From Candidatus Gastranaerophilales bacterium (GTDB lineage Bacteria; Cyanobacteriota; Vampirovibrionia; Gastranaerophilales; Gastranaerophilaceae), in the NCBI GenBank assembly GCA_944323945.1, contig CALUUL010000074.1:1-7488 (forward strand): a DNA stretch of 7,488 bases. Direction: 5' to 3'. Position 1 is the first letter of the stretch. Each line of letters begins with the position of its first letter. Of this stretch, positions 1-7,186 are shown piece by piece. The translations under genes were made by a program, and so were the position numbers. Under the pieces are notes generated by a model. The model did no database searches, was not told the DNA's origin, and was given only the letters and a program-made list of their open reading frames with translations.

Positions 1-2187
1 TTATCAGGAATGAATGACTACGAAAGTTTTCATTTAAAGAAAAAAGCTTATGAATGTGATATAACCTACGGAACAAACAATGAATTCGGATTTGACTATC
101 TAAGAGACAACATGGCTACTTCCATTGAGCAAAGAGTTCAAAGACCATATAATTATGCTATAATTGATGAAGTTGATAGCATATTAATAGATGAAGCAAG
201 AACACCTTTAATAATCAGCGGAAGACTTGATAAATCAGCAGAATTATATAGAACTATGGCTGCCGTTGCACCACAATTATCAAAAGGTAAACACTACGAA
301 GTTGATGAAAAAAATAAAAATGTTATTTTAACAGAAGATGGTATTGATAAAGCTCAAGAAATACTTGAAATTAAAGATTTATTCGATATAAACAACCAAT
401 ACGCACATCATCTTTTACAAGCTTTAAAAGCTAAAGAACTCTTCCACTTAAATACTGACTACGTAATTAAAAATGGCGAAGTAATTATTGTTGATGAATT
501 TACAGGTCGTTTAATGGATGGAAGACGCTGGTCAGATGGACTTCATCAAGCAGTTGAAGCAAAAGAAGGTGTAAAAATTCAAGATGAAACACAAACTCTT
601 GCAAGTATTACCTTCCAAAATTTATTTAGACTATATCCAAAACTTGCAGGTATGACAGGTACAGCAATGACTGAAGAAGCTGAATTTGGCAAAATTTATA
701 ATCTTGAAGTTACTCAAATACCAACAAATAAGCCAGATATCAGAATAAACTTGCCTGATATTATATACAAAACGGAAAAAATAAAATATCTCGCAGTTGT
801 AGATGAAATAATAAAAATGAATAAAACAGGACGACCTGTTTTAGTTGGTACAATTAGTATTGAAAAATCAGAACTTGTTTCAGATTTATTGAAAAAACGG
901 GGTATAAAACACAATATATTAAATGCTAAGCATCACGAAAAAGAAGCATATATTATAGCACAAGCTGGTCGTTATGGTGCTGTCACCATTGCAACAAATA
1001 TGGCAGGTAGAGGTACTGACATATTACTTGGTGGCAACCCTGAATATCTTGCAAAAGAAGAACTTGTTAAAAAGGGTATTACACCTGAAAACACCCCAAA
1101 TTACGAAGAAATAAAAAATGAAGTTCTTGAAAGAACAAGGAAAATAACAGAAGAAGAACACGCAAAAGTTGTCGAGGCTGGTGGTTTACATGTTATTGGT
1201 ACAGAAAGACATGAATCAAGACGCATCGATAATCAATTAAGAGGTCGTGCTGCAAGACAAGGTGACCCAGGTTCTACAAGATTTTTCTTATCACTGGAAG
1301 ATAGCTTAATGAGAATTTTTGGTGGTCAACAAATAATGGCACTTATGAATACTCTTAATATCGAAGAAGATATGGCTATTGAAAACAGACTTATTACAAG
1401 ACAAATTGAAAGCAATCAAAAGAAAGTTGAAACTTTCCACTTTGATGCCAGAAAAAGTGTACTTGAATATGATGATGTTATGAATTTACAGCGTGAAAAA
1501 TTCTACGCTCAAAGAAATAGAGTGCTTGAAGTAACAGATTTAAGAGAAGATATTATTTATATGATAGAAAGAGAAATTGATAGACTTCTTAAAACATATA
1601 TTGCACCAGGTATGAATCCTGATGAATATATTTATGAAGATTTAGTTTCTCTTACAAAAGAAATCCATTCTGAAATTCCGCAACTATCTTATATTGAAGT
1701 TAAGGATATTCAAGGACTTAAGTATGAAAATATATATGCTAAAATAAGAGATTTTGCTCTTGAAGCTTACAAAGAACACGAGACGAAGACTGTAGAATTT
1801 TACAATTCAGTAGCAGAGCAATATAACCTGAATCACAAAAAAGAAGTACCTTTTTCATCTGACAATATAATGAGACAACTAGAAAAAGATTTATTACTAA
1901 GAGTTGTTGATAACAGATGGATTGACCATTTACATAATATTGATATGTTGCGTGATGGTATTGGTTTAAGAGCATACGGACAAAAAAATCCATTACTTGA
2001 ATATAAGAAAGAAGCATACGATTTATTTAATAATATGATGTATGACATTCAAAGTGAAACAGTAAAACATTTATTCAGAACAAAATTTGGAATACAAATA
2101 GTAACACCGGATCAATATGACTTGCCGGAAGGATTTGAGACTCCAGAACAAACAATAATGATGGATAATAAGGACGAAGATAAATAA
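1..2187 (+). CDS. secA: Protein translocase ATPase SecA, 5'-truncated by the window edge
   Basis: SecA is the cytoplasmic motor ATPase that drives preproteins through SecYEG. The frame is open from base 1, giving 728 visible codons; the ATG at base 10 is internal, and the Walker A region of NBD1 lies upstream. Counting from base 1, visible motifs are YGTNNEFGFDYLRDNM (23-38), Walker B DEVDS (56-60) with SILIDEARTP, the preprotein cross-linking domain (about 70-220), KLAGMTGTA (214-222), and NBD2 with MAGRGTDI (334-341) and motif VI QLRGRAARQGDPGS (412-425). The helical wing and scaffold end in NRWIDHL (638-644) and IGLRAYGQKNP. A long insert follows MAGRGTDILLGG (about 344-390), absent from the short Bacillus form. 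The protein ends in an acidic tail, DNKDEDK, with no Cys/His zinc-binding motif of the E. coli type. Motif VI has RAAR where most SecA proteins have RSGR or RAGR. The assignment is certain; only the 5' end is missing. Confidence 0.98.
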   Translation, partial: LSGMNDYESFHLKKKAYECDITYGTNNEFGFDYLRDNMATSIEQRVQRPYNYAIIDEVDSILIDEARTPLIISGRLDKSAELYRTMAAVAPQLSKGKHYEVDEKNKNVILTEDGIDKAQEILEIKDLFDINNQYAHHLLQALKAKELFHLNTDYVIKNGEVIIVDEFTGRLMDGRRWSDGLHQAVEAKEGVKIQDETQTLASITFQNLFRLYPKLAGMTGTAMTEEAEFGKIYNLEVTQIPTNKPDIRINLPDIIYKTEKIKYLAVVDEIIKMNKTGRPVLVGTISIEKSELVSDLLKKRGIKHNILNAKHHEKEAYIIAQAGRYGAVTIATNMAGRGTDILLGGNPEYLAKEELVKKGITPENTPNYEEIKNEVLERTRKITEEEHAKVVEAGGLHVIGTERHESRRIDNQLRGRAARQGDPGSTRFFLSLEDSLMRIFGGQQIMALMNTLNIEEDMAIENRLITRQIESNQKKVETFHFDARKSVLEYDDVMNLQREKFYAQRNRVLEVTDLREDIIYMIEREIDRLLKTYIAPGMNPDEYIYEDLVSLTKEIHSEIPQLSYIEVKDIQGLKYENIYAKIRDFALEAYKEHETKTVEFYNSVAEQYNLNHKKEVPFSSDNIMRQLEKDLLLRVVDNRWIDHLHNIDMLRDGIGLRAYGQKNPLLEYKKEAYDLFNNMMYDIQSETVKHLFRTKFGIQIVTPDQYDLPEGFETPEQTIMMDNKDEDK

Positions 2188-2188
2188 A

Positions 2189-3442
2189 ATGATAGTTTTA
2201 TATAATATTATTCTGATTTTTTTAGCAATTTTATTTTCACCATTTATAATTATTGCGTTTATATTACAACCTAAGTTTAGAGCAGGTTTTATTGAAAAAA
2301 TTGGATTTTATTCTTTTAAAGCGAACAGAAATAATAACACAACAATTTTCCACGCAGTTTCTGTAGGCGAAACAAATGCAATAAAGGATTTAGTAACAGA
2401 ATACAGAAAAGAACATCCTGATGAAATTATTGTAATAACAACAACTACAAAAACAGGTCAAGAAATTGCACAAAAAATATTTAAAAATATAGTTGATAAA
2501 ACCACTTATTTTCCATATGATTTCTTTTTTAGCACATTATCATTTTTTAATACTTTTAAGCCGCAAAAAATAATTATTGCAGAGACTGAAATTTGGCCTT
2601 GCTTTATATCTATTGCTAAATTAAAAAGAATAAAAGTATATTGTATAAACGGTAGAATTTCTCCACATTCATATAACGGTTATAAAAAAATCAAATTATT
2701 TTTATCCCCAATTTTAAACAGATATACAAAAATCTTTATGCAATCAAATGACGATGCAAAAAGAATTATAGATATAGGTGCCCAAGATGAGAAAGTTGAA
2801 GTTATGGGAAATTTAAAATTTGATATAACACCAAATTTATCTATTAACGAAATTCAAAAAATTGAAGAAGAATTAAAAACAAAAAATTACAGGATTTTTA
2901 TTGCAGCTAGCACACATAATCCTGAAGATAATATTATTTTAAAAACTTTTTTGAAGCTAAAAAAAGAATATACAGATTCAAAATTACTAATAGCACCAAG
3001 ACACCCTCAAAGATTTGAAGATGTAACAAAACTTTTAAATGAATCAGGACTTGCATGGGGAAAACGCTCAAAAAATGATAATTTTGTTGATAATGAAATA
3101 ATTCTGCTTGATACAATGGGTGAACTATCAAATTTATTTTCCATATGTTATGCCGCATACATAGGCGGAAGTTTTTCCGGCACAGGAGGACATAACCCTC
3201 TTGAAGCTACTATATGGAATAAGCCTGTTATTTCAGGTCCATCTACTTTTAATTTCAAAGATGTATATAGAATCCTAACAGAAAAAGGTTGTGCAAAGAT
3301 CGTAAATAATGAATCTGAACTTCTTGATAGCCTTATAAACTTATATAAAAACAAAGTAGCATATAATCAATATTGTAAAAATGCAGAATCTGTTTTTGAT
3401 GAAAATAGAGGTGCAATTAACTATGTTTTAAAAAGAGTCTAA
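2189..3442 (+). CDS. waaA: 3-deoxy-D-manno-octulosonic acid (Kdo) transferase
   Basis: A GT30 glycosyltransferase (KdtA/WaaA) that moves Kdo from CMP-Kdo onto a lipid A precursor at the inner face of the cytoplasmic membrane. Residues 1-26 form one hydrophobic segment, the usual N-terminal anchor. HAVSVGE (55-61) carries the expected catalytic base Glu61. TTTTKTG (84-90), AETEIWP (131-137), NGRIS (154-158), MGNLKFD (206-212), ASTHNPED (240-247), RHPQRF (271-276) and GGSFSGTGGHNPLEA (326-340) follow in family order. The 417-aa length is normal. The ATG lies one base after the secA stop; the nearest Shine-Dalgarno-like run, AAGGA (2170-2174), is inside secA about 14 nt upstream, which favours translational coupling to secA. 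No promoter is visible between them. Whether the enzyme adds one, two or more Kdo residues cannot be read from sequence. The gene implies an outer membrane with LPS or lipooligosaccharide. Confidence 0.95.
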   Translation: MIVLYNIILIFLAILFSPFIIIAFILQPKFRAGFIEKIGFYSFKANRNNNTTIFHAVSVGETNAIKDLVTEYRKEHPDEIIVITTTTKTGQEIAQKIFKNIVDKTTYFPYDFFFSTLSFFNTFKPQKIIIAETEIWPCFISIAKLKRIKVYCINGRISPHSYNGYKKIKLFLSPILNRYTKIFMQSNDDAKRIIDIGAQDEKVEVMGNLKFDITPNLSINEIQKIEEELKTKNYRIFIAASTHNPEDNIILKTFLKLKKEYTDSKLLIAPRHPQRFEDVTKLLNESGLAWGKRSKNDNFVDNEIILLDTMGELSNLFSICYAAYIGGSFSGTGGHNPLEATIWNKPVISGPSTFNFKDVYRILTEKGCAKIVNNESELLDSLINLYKNKVAYNQYCKNAESVFDENRGAINYVLKRV

Positions 3443-3446
3443 TTAT

Positions 3447-5564
3447 TTACACAACTTTTTCAAAGAAAATTATACCATATGAAGGTAAAGATACATATGA
3501 AAACTGTTCTTTTGTACCATCTTCATTTAGATATTTATTTTCACCAAAATATTCGAGTCTATCTGAATTAAATATTTCTCTCCATTTTCCTTTTGGAAAC
3601 ATTATTCCATAATTTTTATAATAAGGTTTTTCAGAAAAATTAGAAATCGAAAAAACTTCATTATATATCTTTTTACAATGAATAGCATGAGTTTCTGTCT
3701 GTTCGAAAACAAAAGTTTTTTCAATATGACCTGATGAAAGTGCAATATATTGTTCACATAATAAATTTAAATTTTTAACAAATTCTTCCACACACTTATT
3801 TATATATGAATAATTATCTGAAACTTTAACAGAAGAAAGTTTAGAATCAAGAAAAGCCGGTAATCCTGGCTCATAACCTTTTTCCTTTAAATATGTTTCA
3901 GGACCAATTGAAAATTTTCTAAAAAACTTAAAATAAGATAAGTTTGCAGACTCATCACCTTGAAATATCATCTTCGGACCCGGAATAGAATAAACCTTTC
4001 CAATTGTTAGCATATGCATTTGTATCGCTTTGTAATATGCATTTTGAACTTCTTTTACCGGTATATCAACTACTAGATTATTTTTTTTATAGAAGGCTAT
4101 TCGCTCATAATCTGACATATTTTCTAGTTTACCAGTAACAAGAGAAACAAGTATTCTATGTGCAGCATGAGCCATTAATTTACATTTTTCACTATCTGAA
4201 CAATCAGCCATTTTATTACACAAATTTAACTCATTTACTACTATTTTTGAAATCAAACGGGTTCCGTCAATATTTCCTATTTCGTCATGACTCATAGCAT
4301 ATTTTACTCTTGTTTGAGCAGCTCTTAATGAATAATCAAAAGAAGATAAATTTCTTTTTCTACCATCCCACGCCCCTAACATTAAAGCGGCTATTTCTTT
4401 ATGAAAAGGGAAATCCCACTCTGAATCAAAACCTAAAGCTGAAAGAGAAATGTTATTATTTCTTATTTTTGAAATATATGATTCATGATTTAGTTCATTT
4501 TCTTCTTTCTCTAAATATGGAAAAGGCTGAATTACTCTAGAATCATTATCTCTTCCATCTTCGGCGATCAAAAAAGCATCCGGTGCATGAAAATTAATTT
4601 CTGCTGCCATTTGCTTCATTGTATAGTCACTGCACATAAATTTTGTCATATCAACACGTAATCCATCACAATGATAATTTATAATCCAATTTAATGCAGC
4701 TCCGATAATAAAATCTCGAACTTGGATACTGTTAGAATCTTTTTCAAAATTGAACTTGTAACCAAAACAATTTTCACCATCAGTATATGGTCCTGTTTTT
4801 TGCAACTCTGCTATATCCGGGCCTAAATGATTTGGAACAATATCCATTATTACATTAAGTCCACATTTATGCGCATAATCAATAAGATCTTTTAAGTCAT
4901 CAGGTGTACCATACGTATGATTTGGTGCATATTTATCAACACCATCATATCCCCAGTTAAAAGAATATGTATTTTCAACAGGCATGATTTCTATTGCATT
5001 AAAATTTAACTCTTCAGAAATTTTTTCTAACTTTTCTTTTGCAGAAATAAATGTACCTTTATCAGTAAATGTTCCAATATGTAATTCGTATATTCTTAAA
5101 GCACTTACCGGAGTCAATCTATTGGTTTCGTTTGATAATCTACTTATTCTTCGCTCTTCCTCGCAACACATCCAATCTTTATCTGTCCAATTATATAAAG
5201 AATGATCATATATTCTTGACCATTTAAAATAAGAGTCTTGCCACATTGAACAAGGATCTTTAACAGGTAAAACTTCGTCATTATATAAAATAATGAAACG
5301 ATATCTATCACCGTGCTGAATTACCCCAGAAGGCAATTCTAACTGCCATATCCCTCCGCCAGAATAATTCATGTCAAACTTACTAATTGGTTTATTTGCT
5401 GGCTTTATTTCAAGTTCAACTTTTTTTACATCTGAGAATGTAAATAACCTGAAAAAAGAATCTCCATTATCAAGAAAATATGCACCAAAATGATTATTCC
5501 AAGTATCAAAAACACAAGGTGTTTTTAATCTGTTTATGTTTTTTATTCTATTTACGTTATGCAT
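3447..5564 (-). CDS. GH13 alpha-amylase-superfamily enzyme, GlgB/TreZ-like (alpha-glucan branching or trehalohydrolase type)
   Basis: This 705-aa protein has the layout of branching enzyme (GlgB) and maltooligosyltrehalose trehalohydrolase (TreZ). An N-terminal CBM48-like beta domain (about 20-130) leads to YELHIGTFTDKG (159-170), the GH13 barrel, and a C-terminal beta domain (about 610-705). All four GH13 regions are intact: DIVPNH (241-246); DGLRVD (300-305), nucleophile Asp305; LIAED (332-336), acid/base Glu335; SHDE (425-428), transition-state Asp427. NWGYDGV (203-209) and the AEDGRDND stretch after region III resemble TreZ, while SHDE resembles GlgB rather than the TreZ HDQ, so substrate and product stay open. 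There is no signal peptide, so it is probably cytosolic and acts on storage glucan. It is monocistronic here, with no glycogen or trehalose gene beside it. AGGAG on the minus strand (5579-5583) lies 14 nt before the ATG, a longish spacing; an in-frame stop just upstream rules out a longer start. Confidence 0.85.
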   Translation of the reverse strand: MHNVNRIKNINRLKTPCVFDTWNNHFGAYFLDNGDSFFRLFTFSDVKKVELEIKPANKPISKFDMNYSGGGIWQLELPSGVIQHGDRYRFIILYNDEVLPVKDPCSMWQDSYFKWSRIYDHSLYNWTDKDWMCCEEERRISRLSNETNRLTPVSALRIYELHIGTFTDKGTFISAKEKLEKISEELNFNAIEIMPVENTYSFNWGYDGVDKYAPNHTYGTPDDLKDLIDYAHKCGLNVIMDIVPNHLGPDIAELQKTGPYTDGENCFGYKFNFEKDSNSIQVRDFIIGAALNWIINYHCDGLRVDMTKFMCSDYTMKQMAAEINFHAPDAFLIAEDGRDNDSRVIQPFPYLEKEENELNHESYISKIRNNNISLSALGFDSEWDFPFHKEIAALMLGAWDGRKRNLSSFDYSLRAAQTRVKYAMSHDEIGNIDGTRLISKIVVNELNLCNKMADCSDSEKCKLMAHAAHRILVSLVTGKLENMSDYERIAFYKKNNLVVDIPVKEVQNAYYKAIQMHMLTIGKVYSIPGPKMIFQGDESANLSYFKFFRKFSIGPETYLKEKGYEPGLPAFLDSKLSSVKVSDNYSYINKCVEEFVKNLNLLCEQYIALSSGHIEKTFVFEQTETHAIHCKKIYNEVFSISNFSEKPYYKNYGIMFPKGKWREIFNSDRLEYFGENKYLNEDGTKEQFSYVSLPSYGIIFFEKVV

Positions 5565-5578
5565 AAATAATTATTAAT

Positions 5579-5583
5579 CTCCT
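5579..5583 (-). promoter_or_regulatory. Shine-Dalgarno site of the GH13 gene
   Basis: The plus strand reads CTCCT, so the minus-strand transcript carries AGGAG. It is the only purine-rich run before the GH13 ATG. The 14-nt spacing is longer than the 5-6 nt seen at ribH and at the small gene in this window, so initiation may be modest. It supports the assigned start because an in-frame TAA lies between this site and the ATG. Confidence 0.6.
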
Positions 5584-5591
5584 ATTTAAGT

Positions 5592-5597
5592 ATTCTA
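5592..5597 (-). promoter_or_regulatory. Possible -10 box for the GH13 gene
   Basis: On the minus strand this reads TAGAAT, five of six matches to TATAAT. A start about 7 nt downstream would give a leader of roughly 20 nt with AGGAG near its 5' end. The -35 region at normal spacing is poor and would overlap the ribF -10 box, so the two divergent promoters would compete for the same DNA. In sequence this AT-rich a near-match is easily found by chance. Confidence 0.25.
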
Positions 5598-5621
5598 CAT
5601 TATTTTATTTTTGTCTATAAT
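5594..5621 (+). promoter_or_regulatory. Putative ribF promoter, sigma-70 type
   Basis: A perfect TATAAT (5616-5621) is preceded at 16 bp by TCTACA (5594-5599), four of six matches to TTGACA. Transcription would be expected to start about 7 nt after the -10 box, at or within a base or two of the ribF ATG at 5628. No Shine-Dalgarno sequence lies between the box and the ATG, so the transcript would be leaderless. The -10 match is exact, but the start site is predicted from spacing alone. Confidence 0.5.
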
Positions 5622-5627
5622 AACATT

Positions 5628-6575
5628 ATGCATATTTGGAATGAATTAACATATATTAATAAATCCTCCTTAGCTTTAGGTCATTTTGATGGATTACACC
5701 TAGGACACAGAGTTGTTCTACAAAATGCTATTAATATTGCTAAAGAGCATAATACTGAATCCACTGTTATTACATTCAAAACACATCCATTAAATATTCT
5801 TACAAACGAAAAAATAGATCAAATATTATCTCTTGATGACAAACTAAATATAATGGAAAAAATTGGGATAGACAATATCATTCTTTTAGATTTTGAGAAA
5901 ATTTCAACAATGAAAGCAAAAGACTATCTAGAAAATATTCTAATTAATTACTTTTCCCCCATAGCCATTACAACCGGGTTTAACCACCATTTTGGATTTA
6001 ATAAAGAAGGTAATAGTGAGTTTTTACGAAAAAATAAAGAAAAATATAAATACAAATATTATGAAATACCACCTTTTGTCGTTCAAGATAAAATTGTAAG
6101 CTGTTCTGTAATCAGAAACCTATTACAACTTGGCGATTTTCCTAATGCAAATAAATTATTAGGATATAGATTTTTTATTGACGGAATCGTAATAAAAGGG
6201 GAACAGTTAGCAAGACAGTTAGGTTTTCCAAGTGCAAACATAACCTATCCTGTGGAAAAAATAAAAGTACCTCATGGCGTATATTTTGTAGAAGTAACAA
6301 TTTCAAATAAAAAATATAATGCTATTCTAAATTACGGCTTCGCACCAACTATTAACAACTCTACAAATGAAAAAACAGAAGTTCATATTCTAAATTTTGA
6401 TAAAAATATATATGGAGAAAAAATTAAAATCGAATTTATTACGAAAATAAGAAATCAAATAAAATTTGAAAATATTGAAAAATTAAAATCACAAATTATA
6501 AGAGACATAGCATTCATTGATATTTACAAACATTTTTTAGATGGCCATTTCGAATTTTCTCAAAAAAGTTTTTAA
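5628..6575 (+). CDS. ribF: Bifunctional riboflavin kinase / FAD synthetase (FMN adenylyltransferase)
   Basis: RibF phosphorylates riboflavin to FMN and adenylates FMN to FAD, using ATP for both. The N-terminal nucleotidyltransferase domain (about 1-165) shows GHFDGLHLGH (18-27), the HxGH-type ATP site, then TFKTHP (49-54), GFNHHFG (117-123) and SCSVIRNLL (158-166). The C-terminal riboflavin kinase domain (about 178-310) shows GEQLARQLGFPSAN (191-204), GVYFVEV (217-223), NYGFAPT (235-241) and EVHILNFD (251-258). The 315-aa length is typical. Two small departures from the usual kinase motif are Ala195 where Gly is common (LGR to LAR) and Ser202 in place of Thr in PTAN. The ATG at 5628 leaves 17 residues before GHFDG, as expected, yet has no Shine-Dalgarno sequence and lies right after a perfect TATAAT. 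ribH follows in the same direction 88 bp on. Family assignment is firm. Confidence 0.96.
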   Translation: MHIWNELTYINKSSLALGHFDGLHLGHRVVLQNAINIAKEHNTESTVITFKTHPLNILTNEKIDQILSLDDKLNIMEKIGIDNIILLDFEKISTMKAKDYLENILINYFSPIAITTGFNHHFGFNKEGNSEFLRKNKEKYKYKYYEIPPFVVQDKIVSCSVIRNLLQLGDFPNANKLLGYRFFIDGIVIKGEQLARQLGFPSANITYPVEKIKVPHGVYFVEVTISNKKYNAILNYGFAPTINNSTNEKTEVHILNFDKNIYGEKIKIEFITKIRNQIKFENIEKLKSQIIRDIAFIDIYKHFLDGHFEFSQKSF

Positions 6576-6616
6576 AACCATCTTGTAAACATTTGTTTTT
6601 TTAACTTTTATATTTT

Positions 6617-6648
6617 TTTTGTATATTGTAAAATCAAAATATACGAGA
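6617..6648 (+). promoter_or_regulatory. Inverted repeat in the ribH upstream region
   Basis: GTATATT (6621-6627) and AATATAC (6638-6644) are perfect inverted copies around a 10-base spacer. In RNA the stem could grow to 11 pairs through U6617-U6620 with G6645-A6648, including two G-U pairs. The repeat ends 3 nt before the AAAGGAG of ribH. The spacer includes TAAAAT (6629-6634) and the left arm contains TATATT (6622-6627); either could be a -10 box, though no good -35 accompanies them. It could be an operator over a ribH promoter or a 5'-UTR hairpin. I do not see FMN riboswitch features here. Confidence 0.35.
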
Positions 6649-6651
6649 CAC

Positions 6652-6658
6652 AAAGGAG
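6652..6658 (+). promoter_or_regulatory. Shine-Dalgarno site of ribH, fixes the start at 6664
   Basis: AAAGGAG lies 5 nt before ATG 6664. The in-frame upstream ATG at 6619 follows a T-run without such a site, and would add 15 residues not expected in lumazine synthase. The downstream start is therefore preferred. Confidence 0.9.
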
Positions 6659-6663
6659 ATTAT

Positions 6664-7128
6664 ATGCCAAATATAAAAGAAGGAATGTTTACAGTAAATA
6701 ATGAAAAATTTTGTATTATAGTAGCAAGATTTAATGAATTCATAAGTTCAAAATTATTATCAGGTGCTATTGACGAACTCGTACGTCACGGTGTAAAAGA
6801 AGAAAATATTGATATTTTATGGGTACCAGGTGCATTTGAAATCCCTCTAATTGCTAAAAAAGCAGCAAAAACAGGGAAATATAGTGCAATTATAACACTT
6901 GGAGCAGTAATAAAAGGCTCTACTTCACATTATGATTATGTTTGTGCTGAAGTTTCTAAAGGTGTTGCTTCTGTTAGTCTCGAAACTGAAATTCCTGTTA
7001 TATTTGGTGTTCTAACCTGTGATAATATAGAACAAGCAATAGAAAGGGCAGGAACAAAAGCCGGTAATAAAGGCTCAGATGCCGCAAAATCTGCCATTGA
7101 GATGTCAAATCTTATCACAAAAATATAA
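6664..7128 (+). CDS. ribH: 6,7-dimethyl-8-ribityllumazine synthase
   Basis: RibH condenses 5-amino-6-ribitylamino-uracil with 3,4-dihydroxy-2-butanone 4-phosphate to give 6,7-dimethyl-8-ribityllumazine, the direct precursor of riboflavin. From the ATG at 6664 the protein has 154 aa, a standard length for an icosahedral or pentameric lumazine synthase. Motifs in order are ARFNEFIS (21-28), with Phe23 expected to stack on the pyrimidine, WVPGAFEIP (53-61), [15 protein letters not shown] (79-93) with the catalytic His89, FGVLT (114-118) and [15 protein letters not shown] (123-137) with phosphate-contacting Arg128. GVLTCDN has Cys119 and Asn121 where TTDT is common, a mild variation. Translation should be strong given AAAGGAG at 5 nt. 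It lies 88 bp behind ribF on the same strand and may be co-transcribed with it or have its own promoter. No ribA, ribB, ribD or ribE is in the window. Confidence 0.97.
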   Translation: MPNIKEGMFTVNNEKFCIIVARFNEFISSKLLSGAIDELVRHGVKEENIDILWVPGAFEIPLIAKKAAKTGKYSAIITLGAVIKGSTSHYDYVCAEVSKGVASVSLETEIPVIFGVLTCDNIEQAIERAGTKAGNKGSDAAKSAIEMSNLITKI

Positions 7129-7144
7129 AAATAAAATTTTTATA
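7124..7144. terminator. All-A/T hairpin between ribH and the small gene, possible weak terminator
   Basis: TATAAAAAT (7124-7132) and ATTTTTATA (7136-7144) form a perfect 9-bp stem with an AAA loop, overlapping the ribH stop codon at 7126-7128. Read on the minus strand it is followed by TTTTT (7123 to 7119), so it would suit the small leftward gene better than ribH. It lacks the G/C pairs of a normal intrinsic terminator, and in a sequence this AT-rich such dyads can be accidental. Confidence 0.25.
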
Positions 7145-7186
7145 AAATTATATGAATCTAAAAAAGAGAATAAAATATATAATTAA

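Noticed and set aside
1739..2048. Minus-strand frames inside the 3' part of secA
   Set aside because: They overlap conserved SecA scaffold sequence and their translations are low-complexity shadows.
2934..3354. Minus-strand frames inside waaA
   Set aside because: The waaA frame carries all family motifs across this stretch; the antisense frames have no independent support.
4310..4540. 76-codon plus-strand frame inside the GH13 gene
   Set aside because: It lies antisense within a gene with intact catalytic motifs, has no ribosome site and encodes no recognisable protein.
6574..6602. Possible ribF terminator (AAAC-ATTT-GTTT followed by T-run)
   Set aside because: The stem is only 4 bp with no strong G/C content, and T-runs are abundant in this AT-rich gap. 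It is not enough to call a terminator.
6619..6663. Longer ribH start at 6619 adding 15 residues
   Set aside because: It has no ribosome site and adds residues not found in lumazine synthases; ATG 6664 has AAAGGAG at 5 nt and gives the normal length.
6576..6663. FMN riboswitch before ribH
   Set aside because: The gap is only 88 bp, very T-rich, and shows none of the conserved G/C-rich helices of the RFN element.
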